Below are positions 1 through 8,743 of a stretch of 64,000 nucleotides of DNA, one piece after another (the stretch's first letter is position 1; each line of letters opens with the position of its first letter). Source of the DNA: Streptomyces sp. TRM68367 (GTDB lineage Bacteria; Actinomycetota; Actinomycetes; Streptomycetales; Streptomycetaceae). The DNA lies in assembly GCF_014495685.1 (NCBI RefSeq), contig NZ_JACTVI010000001.1:128023-192022 (forward strand), read 5' to 3'. Made by a program: the position numbers and the translations under genes. Under the pieces are notes generated by a model. That model did no database searches. It was not told the origin of the DNA and saw only the letters and a program-made list of their open reading frames with translations.

Positions 1-2
1 CG

Positions 3-1136
3 CGCGATGGCGCCGACGATCTGGAAACACCGCACGCGCGTGTGGGCCATGTCGAGGTCGGCGCCGCGCACGCGCGCATGGAGCCCGGCGTCGGTGGGAC
101 GCGGCACGAGGACGTGCCCGCAGACATGTCCTCGGACGCGTTCGGCGGGGTCGGCGCCTCGGTGCCTGATCCCGCCGGAGAGTGCGCCGACGGCGAGACG
201 GCCCCGCAGGGCGGGCCCGCCTTCGAGGTGATCTACCTGCTGGAGGCCGAGGACGCGGCTGTGGCGCGGCTCAGGGAGCGGCTGGACGGGCTCGGGGACT
301 CGCTCGTCGTGGTCGGCGGCGACGGGCTGTGGAACGTCCACGTGCACGTCGACGACGCGGGCGCCGCCGTGGAGGCGGGTGTCGAGGCCGGGCGGCCGTA
401 CCGGATCCGGATCACGCACTTCGGCGCCGGCGACGTGCACACCACCGGCGCCGAGCGGCCGCCCCGGGAGCGCGCCCAGCGTGCCGTGGTGGCCGTCGTG
501 CCCGGCGAGGGTCTGGCCGGGCTGTACACGGAGGCCGGTGCGACGACCGTGCTCGCCCGTCCCGGGGAGCCGCCCGCGAGCGGGGAGATCGTGGAGGCCG
601 TACGGCGGGCCCACGCGCGTGAGGTGGTGCTCCTGCCCAACGACGCCGACCTGCGCCACACCGCCGCCGCGGCGGCCGAGCAGGCCCGCGCGGAGGGCAT
701 CCGGGTGGCCCTGATCCCCACCCGCTCCGCGGTCCAGGGCATCGCGGCGCTCGCCGTGCACGAGCCGGAGCGCCGCTTCGACGAGGACGTGGTGTCCATG
801 ACGTCGGCGGCGGGCGCCACGCGCTACGCCGAGGTCACCGTCGCCGAACGCGAATCCTGGACGATGGCGGGCATCTGCCAGGCCGGGGACATGCTCGGCC
901 TGATCGAGGGCGACGTGGCCGTGATCGGCTCGGACGTCACGGCCACCGCCGAGATCGTCGTCGACCGCATGCTCGCGGCCGGCGGCGAGATGGTCACCCT
1001 GGTGCTCGGCGACGAGGCCCCCGAGTCCATCACCGGGCACCTGGAGGCCCGGGTCCGCGAGGGGTACCTCGCCGTCGACACCGTGGTCTACCGGGGCGGG
1101 CGGCAGGGGGCGCTGCTGCTCATCGGCGTCGAATAG
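3..1136 (+). CDS. DAK2/FakA-like protein, 3' part (5' end outside window)
   Basis: The reading frame is open from the window edge (first complete codon at base 3), so the N-terminal part is missing. The visible 377 residues correspond to the middle and C-terminal portions of the DAK2-domain protein family (FakA/YloV-like, related to the dihydroxyacetone kinase phosphatase domain). Supporting segments are EVVLLPNDADLRHTA, VALIPTRSAVQGIAAL, a GDVAVIGSD stretch and a C-terminal YLAVDTVVYRGG. In Firmicutes FakA is the ATP-binding subunit of fatty acid kinase; whether the actinobacterial member does this is not established here. In Streptomyces this gene usually lies just upstream of recG, as here, but a decayed stretch of about 1.1 kb now separates them. 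Confidence 0.8.
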   Translation, partial: RDGADDLETPHARVGHVEVGAAHARMEPGVGGTRHEDVPADMSSDAFGGVGASVPDPAGECADGETAPQGGPAFEVIYLLEAEDAAVARLRERLDGLGDSLVVVGGDGLWNVHVHVDDAGAAVEAGVEAGRPYRIRITHFGAGDVHTTGAERPPRERAQRAVVAVVPGEGLAGLYTEAGATTVLARPGEPPASGEIVEAVRRAHAREVVLLPNDADLRHTAAAAAEQARAEGIRVALIPTRSAVQGIAALAVHEPERRFDEDVVSMTSAAGATRYAEVTVAERESWTMAGICQAGDMLGLIEGDVAVIGSDVTATAEIVVDRMLAAGGEMVTLVLGDEAPESITGHLEARVREGYLAVDTVVYRGGRQGALLLIGVE

Positions 1137-1140
1137 GGCG

Positions 1141-1395
1141 GCGGCCTCGCACCGGGCAGTGCCCATGCCGGGCAATACCCATGCCGGGCAGCGCGCTCGC
1201 GCCGGGCAATGCCCCATCGTCGGGAAGTGCCCACGCCGGGTAGTGCCCACGTCGGGCAGTGCGCCCACGTCGGGCCGCGCTCAAGTCGGGTGGCGCTCAC
1301 GGCGGGCGGTGTTCAGGTCGGGCAGCGCTCCCGTCAGGCAGGGCTCGCGTCGGGCAGCGCCCACGCCGGGCCGCGCTTACGCGGGCAGGGCAATA
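1141..1395. repeat. Degenerate short tandem repeat tract
   Basis: About 255 bases made of loosely spaced copies of a word like GCCGGGCAGTGCCCA, with variants such as GCCGGGCAATGCCC and GTCGGGCAGCGC, repeating every 15 to 25 bases. No coding frame fits. It directly follows the stop codon of the DAK2-family gene and runs into a pseudogene. A related but not identical tract closes the window beyond 63,600. Confidence 0.75.
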
Positions 1396-2000
1396 CACCT
1401 AGGGCGAGGGCCTCCGCGCGCGTGGGCGGCGAGTTCGCGCGCGGTCCACGGCCGGTCCGCCGGGCCCGGCACCTCCTGCTCGCCGTGCCCGAGCACAGTC
1501 AGGCGGCCCATGAGCAGGGCCACCACGGACATGAACTCCAGCTTGCTGCGCGGATGTCCGTCGTCCGTGAAGTACGCCGGCCGCTCGGCGAGCAGCTCCA
1601 GACCGCGCGCCTCGTTGCCGGACAGCGCGCAGAACTCGACGTGATCCGCGTAGGCGCCGCGCATGCTCTCCAGGGCCCGCACCAGCCGGAAGCCCCGCGA
1701 TGGTGGGCGTGGGCCTCGTCGGTGCGGCCCAGCCGCAGCAGCGGCGCCAGGGAGGTAGCGAGGGTGGTGTGCGGTTCGTGGGCGCAGGTGAACCCGCCGT
1801 CCAGGACGGGCCGCCACAGGTCCAGCGCCTGCGTGTCCCGGCCCCGCTCCGCCTGCCACCAGCCCTGCCCGTGCGCAGCTCGCACGCGTGGCAGTCGGCC
1901 ATGGTGTCCCGGTCCGCGGCCAGCCACGCGGCGTACGCCCGCTCAGTCCGCCCGACGGGGCCGGAGTACAGGTGATGGGAGAGCAGGTCGACCTGGAACG
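1383..2000 (-). pseudogene. Frameshifted, truncated TPR-type protein remnant
   Basis: On the minus strand a protein-like sequence can be read only by changing frame twice. It starts near 2000 with FQVDLLSHHLYSGPVG and runs through WLAADRDTMADCHACELRTG. It then shifts frame near 1860 into ALDLWRPVLDGGFTCAHEPH and LLRLGRTDEAHAHH. It shifts again near 1690 into LVRALESMRGAYADHVEFCA and EARGLELLAERPAYF, ending near 1383 in WTARELAAHARG. The text resembles large tetratricopeptide-repeat regulatory proteins common in Streptomyces (family recalled, not searched). Both ends are missing and the tract runs into repeat DNA. Minor sequencing error cannot explain the loss of the N-terminus. Confidence 0.7.
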
Positions 2001-2183
2001 TATGAGGTGAGTGGGGTGACGGGGATGTCTGGGATATCTGGGAATCTATCGTCGCAGCGCCGTTGGCGGGACTCGCGACGGCGCGGGGTCGGGCGGTCCC
2101 GGTGAGGCGGTGGCCGCGGGGGAGGGCCGGAGCACGCCATCCTAAAGCCCCAACGACCCGTCTGACCAGGGATTTCCCGAGAC

Positions 2184-2252
2184 TGTACGGCGCCTGCGAC
2201 CGGACCGTATACGCCGCCCGCGGCCTGCTGGTGTACGGCGCCCGCGGCCGAC
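2184..2252. repeat. Three imperfect 24-bp tandem repeats upstream of recG
   Basis: Copies begin at 2184, 2208 and 2232 with the cores TGTACGGCGCCTGCG, TATACGCCGCCCGCG and TGTACGGCGCCCGCG. The exact 24-base period and the position 30 to 100 bases before the recG start suggest either a slippage product or a cluster of protein-binding sites in the leader. No hairpin with a T-tract is present. Confidence 0.6.
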
Positions 2253-2283
2253 CTCTTCGGCATTGTCAGTGGCGTGGTGTGCA

Positions 2284-5200
2284 ATGGATCCCGTGCCCGC
2301 ACTGGAAGAACCCCTGCAACAACCACTGAAGTCGGTGCTCGGCCCCGCCACCGCGAAGGTGATGGCCGAGCATCTCGGCCTGCACACCGTCGGCGACCTC
2401 CTCCACCACTACCCGCGCCGGTACGAGGAGCGTGGCCAGCTCACCCACCTCGCCGACCTCCCCATGGACGAGCACGTCACGGTGGTCGCGCAGGTCGCCG
2501 ACGCCCGCCTGCACACCTTCGCCTCCGCCAAGGCCCCGCGCGGCAAGGGCCAGCGCCTCGAAGTGACCATCACGGACGGCAGCGGCCGGCTCCAGCTGGT
2601 CTTCTTCGGCCACGGCGTGCACAAACCGCACAAGGAACTGCTGCCGGGCACCCGCGCGATGTTCGCCGGCAAGGTCTCCGTCTTCAACCGCCGCCTCCAA
2701 CTCACGCACCCGGCATACGAGTTGCTGCGCGGCGACGGTGACGGAGCGGCCGAAACGGTCGAGACCTGGGCGGGCGCCCTGATCCCGATCTACCCCGCCA
2801 CCGCCAAACTGGAGTCCTGGAAGATCGGCAAGGCCATCCAGACGGTCCTGCCCAGCGCCCGGCAGGCCCTCGACCCCTTGCCGCCCTCCCTCCGCGAGGG
2901 CCGCGGCCTGGTCCCGCTCCCCGAGGCCCTGCTGAAGATCCACCGCCCGCACACCAAGGCGGACATCGCCGACGCCCGCAACCGCCTCAAGTGGGACGAG
3001 GCCTTCGTCCTCCAGGTCGCCCTCGCCCGCCGCCGCCACACCGACGCCCAGCTTCCGGCGGTCCCCCGCAAACCCAGGCCGGACGGCCTCCTCACCGCCT
3101 TCGACGACCGCCTCCCCTTCACCCTCACCGAGGGCCAGCAACGCGTCTCGAAGGACATCTTCGACGACCTCGCGACCGAACACCCGATGCACCGCCTGCT
3201 GCAGGGGGAGGTGGGTTCGGGCAAGGCCCAGCCTCTCGACTCGCTCGTCCTCACACCCGCCGGTTTCCGCCGCATGGGGGAGATGAAGGCAGGAGATGAG
3301 ATCATCGTTCCAGATGGCGAGATCGCACTTGTCGACGGGGTCTTCCCACAGGGAGAGCGCGATGTCTGGCGCCTGATCCTCTCCGATGGGAGCTCCGTCG
3401 AGTGTGACGACGAGCACCTCTGGATTGTCGGCACCAGTTGCGGGTGGCCCCGGCGCCAGGCCCCCAACGTCATGACGACTCGCGAGATCCGCATGGACTT
3501 GTTCGAGCCCGACGGATCTTCGAAGTGGTACCTCCCGGCCGCTGCTCCGGTCGACCTCGGAGACGACTCCGGACTGCCTCTCGATCCGTACCTGTTCGGT
3601 CTCCTCCTGGGAAACGGCTCATTCCGGCACAATCTGCGTCTGTCCACCATCGACGACGAGATCCGCGACGCTGTGGCGACAGTTGTGGGCCCCGAATGCC
3701 GGCTGGTCCCGGTGAAGGGCTCACGTTGCGACGTCACGATCCAGCTGACGCGCCGCGCCGGAGGCGTTCGCAACCCCGTCATCCAAACCCTGCGCGATTT
3801 GAACCTGTGGGGCGTGACGGCACACGGAAAACTCGTTCCCGACGAGTTCAAGAACACTTCGATCAAGAACCGTCTCGCTCTGTTGCAAGGCCTTCTGGAC
3901 ACCGATGGCACCATCCACACGGATGGCTTGACCATCTCGCTGTGCTCGGCCTCGCGCAGGCTCGCAGACGACGTCGCCTGGCTTGTTCGCTCGCTCGGTG
4001 GCCGGGCGCGAGTCCTCCCGAAGAAGGCGGCCTTCAACGTCTCGGTGGCCCTGCCCGACGAATACGCACCGTTCAGACTCACACGCAAGGCGGAACGGGT
4101 ACGGCCGAGGCCGAAATACAACACCTTCCGGCGCGGAATTCGCGCGATTGAGTACGTCGGGCAGAAACCCGTCCAGTGCATCAGCATCGCCCACCCGAGC
4201 CATGCCTACGTCACCGACAACTTCACGGTCACGCACAACACGATGGTGGCCCTGCGCGCCATGCTCGCCGTCGTCGACGCGGGCGGGCAGGCCGCGATGC
4301 TGGCGCCCACCGAAGTGCTCGCCCAGCAGCATCACCGGTCGGTCGTCGAGATGATGGGCGAGCTGGCCGAGGGCGGGATGCTGGGCGGTGCCGAGCAGGC
4401 CACCAAGGTCGTGCTGCTCACCGGCTCGATGGGCGCCGCGGCCCGCCGTCACGCCCTGCTGGATCTCACCACCGGCGAGGCCGGGATCGTGATCGGCACG
4501 CACGCGCTGATCGAGGACAAGGTGCAGTTCCACGACCTGGGCCTCGTCGTCGTGGACGAACAGCACCGCTTCGGCGTCGAACAGCGCGACGCCCTCCGCG
4601 GCAAGGGCAAACAACCGCCGCACCTACTGGTCATGACCGCCACGCCCATCCCGCGCACGGTCGCCATGACCGTCTTCGGCGACCTGGAGACCTCCGTCCT
4701 CGACCAGCTCCCGGCGGGACGTTCACCGATCGCCAGCCACGTCGTCCCCGCCGCCGACAAACCCCACTTCCTCACCCGGACCTGGGAGCGGGTGCGTGAG
4801 GAGGTGGCGAACGGCCACCAGGCGTACGTGGTCTGCCCCCGCATCGGCGACGACGTCGAAGAACCCGCCGACCCCGGGAAGGCGAAGAAGTCCGCCGAGG
4901 ACGACGCCGAGAAGCGCCCGCCCCTCGCCGTCCTCGACGTGGCCGACCAGCTCGCCAAGGGCCCGCTCCAGGGCCTGCGGGTCGAGGTTCTGCACGGCCG
5001 TATGCAGCCCGACGACAAGGACGCCGTCATGCGCCGCTTCGCCGCCGGCGACACCGACGTCCTGGTCGCCACGACGGTCATCGAGGTCGGCGTCAACGTC
5101 CCCAACGCCACCGTCATGGTGATCATGGACGCGGACCGCTTCGGCGTCTCCCAGCTCCACCAGCTCCGCGGCCGTGTCGGCCGCGGCTCGGCCCCCGGCC

Positions 5201-5529
5201 TGTGCCTCCTGGTCACCGAGATGCCCGAGGCCAGCGCGGCCCGCCAGCGCCTCAACGCCGTGGCCGCCACCCTCGACGGCTTCGAACTCTCCCGCATCGA
5301 CCTCGAACAACGCCGAGAGGGCGACGTTCTCGGCCAGGCCCAGTCCGGCACCCGCTCCAGCCTGCGCATGCTCGCGGTCATTGACGACGAAGAGATCATC
5401 GCGGAGGCGAGAGAAGAGGCAGCGGCGGTGGTCGCAGCAGACCCCGACCTACAGCACCTACCGGCTCTCCGCACAGCCCTGGACGCCCTTTTGGACGAGG
5501 AGAGGGAGCAGTACCTGGAAAAGGGCTGA
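2284..5529 (+). CDS. recG: ATP-dependent DNA helicase RecG precursor containing an intein
   Basis: RecG remodels stalled replication forks and branched recombination intermediates. The 1081-residue precursor carries a 338-residue intein (residues 315-652). Removing it leaves 743 residues, the normal RecG length. Extein landmarks: N-terminal wedge/OB region with HYPRRYEERG near residue 45; Walker A split exactly after GEVGSGK (residues 308-314), resuming as TMVALRAMLAVV; APTEVLAQQH; the DEQHRFGVEQR box; MTATPIPRT; and QLRGRVGRG near the C-terminus. Because the intein lies in the ATP-binding loop, unspliced protein should have no helicase activity. I chose ATG 2284 (MDPVPALEEP), which matches other Streptomyces RecG proteins; in-frame TTG 2263 and GTG 2269 are alternatives. 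No good ribosome-binding site precedes any of them. rsmD and coaD follow. Confidence 0.95.
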   Translation: MDPVPALEEPLQQPLKSVLGPATAKVMAEHLGLHTVGDLLHHYPRRYEERGQLTHLADLPMDEHVTVVAQVADARLHTFASAKAPRGKGQRLEVTITDGSGRLQLVFFGHGVHKPHKELLPGTRAMFAGKVSVFNRRLQLTHPAYELLRGDGDGAAETVETWAGALIPIYPATAKLESWKIGKAIQTVLPSARQALDPLPPSLREGRGLVPLPEALLKIHRPHTKADIADARNRLKWDEAFVLQVALARRRHTDAQLPAVPRKPRPDGLLTAFDDRLPFTLTEGQQRVSKDIFDDLATEHPMHRLLQGEVGSGKAQPLDSLVLTPAGFRRMGEMKAGDEIIVPDGEIALVDGVFPQGERDVWRLILSDGSSVECDDEHLWIVGTSCGWPRRQAPNVMTTREIRMDLFEPDGSSKWYLPAAAPVDLGDDSGLPLDPYLFGLLLGNGSFRHNLRLSTIDDEIRDAVATVVGPECRLVPVKGSRCDVTIQLTRRAGGVRNPVIQTLRDLNLWGVTAHGKLVPDEFKNTSIKNRLALLQGLLDTDGTIHTDGLTISLCSASRRLADDVAWLVRSLGGRARVLPKKAAFNVSVALPDEYAPFRLTRKAERVRPRPKYNTFRRGIRAIEYVGQKPVQCISIAHPSHAYVTDNFTVTHNTMVALRAMLAVVDAGGQAAMLAPTEVLAQQHHRSVVEMMGELAEGGMLGGAEQATKVVLLTGSMGAAARRHALLDLTTGEAGIVIGTHALIEDKVQFHDLGLVVVDEQHRFGVEQRDALRGKGKQPPHLLVMTATPIPRTVAMTVFGDLETSVLDQLPAGRSPIASHVVPAADKPHFLTRTWERVREEVANGHQAYVVCPRIGDDVEEPADPGKAKKSAEDDAEKRPPLAVLDVADQLAKGPLQGLRVEVLHGRMQPDDKDAVMRRFAAGDTDVLVATTVIEVGVNVPNATVMVIMDADRFGVSQLHQLRGRVGRGSAPGLCLLVTEMPEASAARQRLNAVAATLDGFELSRIDLEQRREGDVLGQAQSGTRSSLRMLAVIDDEEIIAEAREEAAAVVAADPDLQHLPALRTALDALLDEEREQYLEKG
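3226..4239 (+). mobile_element. Class 3-type intein with LAGLIDADG homing endonuclease in RecG
   Basis: The in-frame 338-codon insertion begins AQPLDSLVLTPAG (block A, with Ala instead of Cys or Ser at position 1) and ends DNFTVTHN, followed by extein Thr. It carries the Trp-Cys-Thr signature of class 3 inteins: Trp66 in DDEHLWIV (block B, with His64), Cys318 in PVQCISIAHPSH (block F), and Thr336 just before His337-Asn338. In that class the block F Cys, not residue 1, attacks the N-terminal junction (established for the class). Two dodecapeptide motifs, YLFGLLLGNGSF (residues 122-133) and LLQGLLDTDGTI (219-230), mark a LAGLIDADG endonuclease. The first has Asn130 where the catalytic Asp is expected, so cleavage may be impaired. 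The segment is visibly lower in GC than recG around it (for example GATGAGATCATCGTTCCAG), consistent with transfer. Confidence 0.93.
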
Positions 5530-5635
5530 AGCGACCCGACCTCAAGGAGCGCGGGGCTGGTTCGACATGCGACTACCGTCGCGCGGGCGCGACCAGCACA
5601 CTGAACGTAAAGACGCCCACTACCAAGGACCAAAG

Positions 5636-6223
5636 ATGACCCGCGTGATCGCCGGCGCAGCCGGCGGACGTCGCCTCGCCGTCCCACCAGGCACCGGCAC
5701 CCGCCCCACCTCCGACCGAGCGCGCGAAGGTCTCTTCTCCACCTGGCAGTCCCTCCTCGGCGGCCCCCTGGACGGCGAACGGGTCCTCGACCTCTACGCC
5801 GGCTCGGGCGCCGTAGGCCTGGAGGCCCTCTCCCGCGGTGCCGGCCACACCCTCCTGGTGGAGGCCGACGCCAAAGCCGTCCGCACCGTCCGCGCGAACG
5901 TGAAAAACCTCGGCCTCCCCGGCGCCGAGGTAAGGGCGGGCAAGGCGGGACAGATCATCCGCACACCACCCCCGGCGGAGCCGTACGACATCGCCTTCCT
6001 GGACCCCCCGTACACCGTCTCGGACGACGATCTTCGCGAGATCCTGCTCACACTCCGTACAGGGGGCTGGCTCACCGACGGCGCCCTCGTCACCGTGGAG
6101 CGCAGCACCAGAGGCGGGGATTTCCGGTGGCCGCAGGGTTTCGACGCGATCCGGGCCCGTCGCTACGGCGAGGGAACGTTTTGGTACGGTCGCGCCGCCT
6201 CTACGTGCGAAGACGCACGATGA
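5636..6223 (+). CDS. rsmD: 16S rRNA (guanine(966)-N2)-methyltransferase RsmD
   Basis: It methylates G966 (E. coli numbering) of 16S rRNA in the assembled small subunit, using SAM. The 195-residue product begins [19 protein letters not shown], typical of RsmD. It has the SAM-binding motif [13 protein letters not shown] (residues 52-64) and the catalytic DPPY motif (123-126). The frame is open far upstream into recG, but the ATG at 5636 gives the family-length protein. The stop overlaps an ATG at 6220 (ATGA), in frame with coaD, so the two genes are probably translated from one transcript. Confidence 0.92.
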   Translation: MTRVIAGAAGGRRLAVPPGTGTRPTSDRAREGLFSTWQSLLGGPLDGERVLDLYAGSGAVGLEALSRGAGHTLLVEADAKAVRTVRANVKNLGLPGAEVRAGKAGQIIRTPPPAEPYDIAFLDPPYTVSDDDLREILLTLRTGGWLTDGALVTVERSTRGGDFRWPQGFDAIRARRYGEGTFWYGRAASTCEDAR

Positions 6224-6249
6224 CCGGACCGGAGAGCGAGGGATCACAA

Positions 6250-6729
6250 GTGCGCCGCGCCGTCTGTCCCGGGTCGTTCGACCCGATCACCAACGGACAC
6301 CTCGACATCATCGCCCGCGCTTCGCGTCTGTACGACGAGGTCTACGTCGCGGTGATGATCAACAAGTCCAAGAAGGGCCTGTTCGAGATCGACGAGCGGA
6401 TCGACCTGATCCGCCAGGTCACCGCCGAGTACGGCAACGTCCGCGTCGAGGCCTTCCACGGCCTCCTCGTCGACTTCTGCAAGCAGCGCGACATCCCGGC
6501 GATCGTCAAGGGCCTGCGTGCGGTCAGCGACTTCGACTACGAACTGCAGATGGCCCAGATGAACAACGGCCTCTCCGGCGTCGAGACGCTCTTCGTGCCG
6601 ACCAACCCGACGTACAGCTTCCTGTCCTCCTCGCTGGTCAAGGAGGTCGCGGCGTGGGGCGGTGACGTCTCCCACCTGGTGCCGCCGCAGGTCCTGCAGG
6701 CCCTCGCCAAGAAGCTGAAGAAGGACTGA
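6250..6729 (+). CDS. coaD: Phosphopantetheine adenylyltransferase CoaD
   Basis: It catalyses the penultimate step of coenzyme A synthesis, joining 4'-phosphopantetheine and ATP to give dephospho-CoA. The 159-residue product has the nucleotidyltransferase motif [11 protein letters not shown] (residues 7-17), [12 protein letters not shown], and the C-terminal [12 protein letters not shown] chose GTG 6250 because it gives exactly the E. coli length and is preceded by GAGCGAGGG. The in-frame ATG 6220, overlapping the rsmD stop, would add ten residues ([10 protein letters not shown]) and is a real alternative. Confidence 0.93.
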   Translation: MRRAVCPGSFDPITNGHLDIIARASRLYDEVYVAVMINKSKKGLFEIDERIDLIRQVTAEYGNVRVEAFHGLLVDFCKQRDIPAIVKGLRAVSDFDYELQMAQMNNGLSGVETLFVPTNPTYSFLSSSLVKEVAAWGGDVSHLVPPQVLQALAKKLKKD

Positions 6730-6774
6730 GTCCGCCACCCCGGCGGGCCCAGTGGGCTGACAACCCGTCACCCG

Positions 6775-6805
6775 TTGTCCCGCGGGCACCCCATGGCCGT
6801 ACAGT
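6775..6805 (+). promoter_or_regulatory. Possible promoter for the DivIVA-like gene
   Basis: TTGTCC (6775-6780) and TACAGT (6800-6805) are separated by 19 bases, about 50 bases before the GTG at 6854. The hexamers fit a principal-sigma promoter only moderately and the spacing is long, so this is an inference. Confidence 0.35.
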
Positions 6806-6853
6806 CGTCCCGTCCGTCTCCAACACCCCAGCTGTAGAGAGTGGCGAGCACAG

Positions 6854-7927
6854 GTGGACGTGCAGAAGAAGCTCGACGAGATCGTCGCCGCGGTCTCCGG
6901 CGCCCGGTCGATGCCCATGTCGGCCTCGTGCGTGGTCAACCGCGCCGAAGTGCTCTCGATGCTCGAAGAGGTGCGCGCGGCACTGCCGGGCTCCCTCGCC
7001 CAGGCCCAGGAGCTGATCGGCGACCGCGAGGAGATGGTCGAGCAGGCCCGCCAGGAGGCGGAGCTGATCATCCAGAGTGCGCACGCCGAGCGCGGCTCGC
7101 TGATCTCCGACACCGAGGTCGCCCGCCGCTCCCAGGCCGAGGCCGACCGGATCCTCGCCGAGGCCCGCAAGGAGGCCGAGGAGATCCGCGCCGAGGCCGA
7201 CGACTACGTCGACTCCAAGCTCGCCAACTTCGAGGTCGTCCTCACCAAGACCCTCGGCTCGGTCGGCCGGGGCCGCGAGAAGCTGCTCGGCACCGGCCCT
7301 GGCGTCGACGAGCAGGGCTACGTGGAAGAAGACGACGCCCCCGAGCGCAGCCACGACCCCGACACTCAGCGCCGCACCGCCGACGAGTACGTCGACGTCA
7401 AGCTCGGCGCCTTCGAGGCGGTCCTCGCCAAGACTCTGGAGGCCGTCGGCCGCGGCCGCCAGAAACTGCACGGGCGCATCGCCAGCGACGACCTCGGTGC
7501 CCTCGCCGACGACACCAGCACCGTCCAGCACTCCAGCGACGCCGACTACCTCGCCGGCCTCGCCGCCATCTCGGACGCCCCGGCCCCCGACAGGCCCCGG
7601 CAGCAGCCCGAGCAGCCGCAGCCGCAGTACGACCAGCAGCCGGCGCACGCGTCGTACGGCTACCAGCAGCAGCCCGATCCGTACAGCGGCTACCAGCAGC
7701 AGGGCTACGGCCAGCAGGCCCCCTACGGCTACCACCAGGCCGATCCGTACGCTTACCAGGGCTACGACGCCCAGCAGGTCGGGTACGACCCGAACCAGGC
7801 GCAGCACATGCAGCAGGCGCAGCAGGGCTACACCCAGCCCCAGGTGCTCGACGAGACCAGCCTCTTCGACACCAGCATGATCAGCGCCGAGCAGTTGCGG
7901 GCCTACGAGCAGGGCCGCGGCCAGTAG
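6854..7927 (+). CDS. DivIVA-like coiled-coil cell-division/growth protein
   Basis: The 357-residue protein has a long coiled coil rich in Ala, Glu and Arg (about residues 35-120: REEMVEQARQEAELII, ILAEARKEAEEIRAEADDYV). A repeated module follows, YVDSKLANFEVVLTKTLGSV then YVDVKLGAFEAVLAKTLEAV, each followed by GRGR and K. The tail is Gln/Tyr-rich (YQQQPDPYSGYQQQ) and probably disordered. It corresponds to the conserved Streptomyces gene after coaD that is annotated as a cell division initiation (DivIVA-like) protein. The classic DivIVA N-terminal lipid-binding domain is not evident, so the function is inferred from the coiled coil. GTG 6854 follows GAGAGTGGCGAGCACAGG. Confidence 0.75.
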   Translation: MDVQKKLDEIVAAVSGARSMPMSASCVVNRAEVLSMLEEVRAALPGSLAQAQELIGDREEMVEQARQEAELIIQSAHAERGSLISDTEVARRSQAEADRILAEARKEAEEIRAEADDYVDSKLANFEVVLTKTLGSVGRGREKLLGTGPGVDEQGYVEEDDAPERSHDPDTQRRTADEYVDVKLGAFEAVLAKTLEAVGRGRQKLHGRIASDDLGALADDTSTVQHSSDADYLAGLAAISDAPAPDRPRQQPEQPQPQYDQQPAHASYGYQQQPDPYSGYQQQGYGQQAPYGYHQADPYAYQGYDAQQVGYDPNQAQHMQQAQQGYTQPQVLDETSLFDTSMISAEQLRAYEQGRGQ

Positions 7928-7974
7928 CCCGGCCGGCGGCCCGGCCACCGGAGTCCGGTCGCCCTGCCACCGGA

Positions 7975-8004
7975 TTGGGCCGACAGCGAAAGGTCCAGTA
8001 TCCT
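7975..8004 (+). promoter_or_regulatory. Likely promoter for DUF177-rpmF-rnc
   Basis: TTGGGC (7975-7980) and TATCCT (7999-8004) are separated by 18 bases, 93 bases ahead of the ATG at 8097. This is a reasonable principal sigma factor (HrdB) type match in an otherwise non-coding gap of 169 bases. The long leader is typical of ribosomal-protein operons. Confidence 0.5.
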
Positions 8005-8096
8005 GGCTCTTCGGTCGCGTGTACGTCCGCGATCAACGCTGCCCGGGAACACCGAAGGGCGGCGTTTCAAGAGAGCTCAACAGATCGAAAGCAGGA

Positions 8097-8741
8097 ATGG
8101 CTCTGAACGCCCGCCTCGACCACCGCAACCCCCTCGTGTTCGACACACACGAGCTGGGCCGGCGGCCCGGTGCGCTGCAGCGCCAGTCCCGCACGGTCGA
8201 CGCCCCCAAGGACCTCGGTCTCAAGGGCGTCATCGAGGTGCCGCAAGGCATCCCGGTGGAGCTCGAACTCCGCCTGGAGTCGGTCATGGAAGGGGTGCTC
8301 GTCACAGGCACCGCCCGTGCCACGGCCGAGGGGGAGTGCGTAAGGTGTCTGGAGCCGCTTCAGCTCGACGTCGAAGCGGACTTCCAGGAGATGTTCTCGT
8401 ACCCTGACGCCGACGACCGGGGCCGCGTGATCGCGGACGCCGGCGACGACGCCGAGGACGACGAGGACAGGCTCTTCCTCGAGGACGGACTCTTCGACCT
8501 CGAACCTCTGCTGCGCGATGCGGTGGTGCTCGCACTGCCGATGCAGCCGGTGTGCCAGGAAGACTGTCCGGGACTGTGCGCCGAGTGCGGAGCACGCCTG
8601 GCGGACGACCCGGACCACCATCACGACGCCACCGACATCCGTTGGGCGGCTTTGCAGGGACTCGCCGACACCATGAAGGCCGGCGACAAGGACGAGACGA
8701 GCGGCGCCGAACCGGGTGCCGACGAGAAGCAGGAGAAGTAG
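8097..8741 (+). CDS. DUF177 (YceD-like) protein upstream of rpmF
   Basis: The 214-residue protein is of the DUF177/YceD family, which is almost always found directly before rpmF. In plants and bacteria it is linked to 23S rRNA accumulation; the biochemical role is unresolved. Four cysteine positions are visible (CVRCLEPL in the middle; [13 protein letters not shown] near residue 150), the latter resembling a metal-binding knuckle. The C-terminus is acidic ([18 protein letters not shown]). ATG 8097 is preceded by GAAAGCAGGA. Only 2 bases separate its stop from the rpmF start. Confidence 0.88.
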   Translation: MALNARLDHRNPLVFDTHELGRRPGALQRQSRTVDAPKDLGLKGVIEVPQGIPVELELRLESVMEGVLVTGTARATAEGECVRCLEPLQLDVEADFQEMFSYPDADDRGRVIADAGDDAEDDEDRLFLEDGLFDLEPLLRDAVVLALPMQPVCQEDCPGLCAECGARLADDPDHHHDATDIRWAALQGLADTMKAGDKDETSGAEPGADEKQEK

Positions 8742-8743
8742 CC

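Noticed and set aside
1141..1395. CRISPR array
   Set aside because: Units are too short and degenerate, spacers are not distinct, and there are no cas genes in the window.
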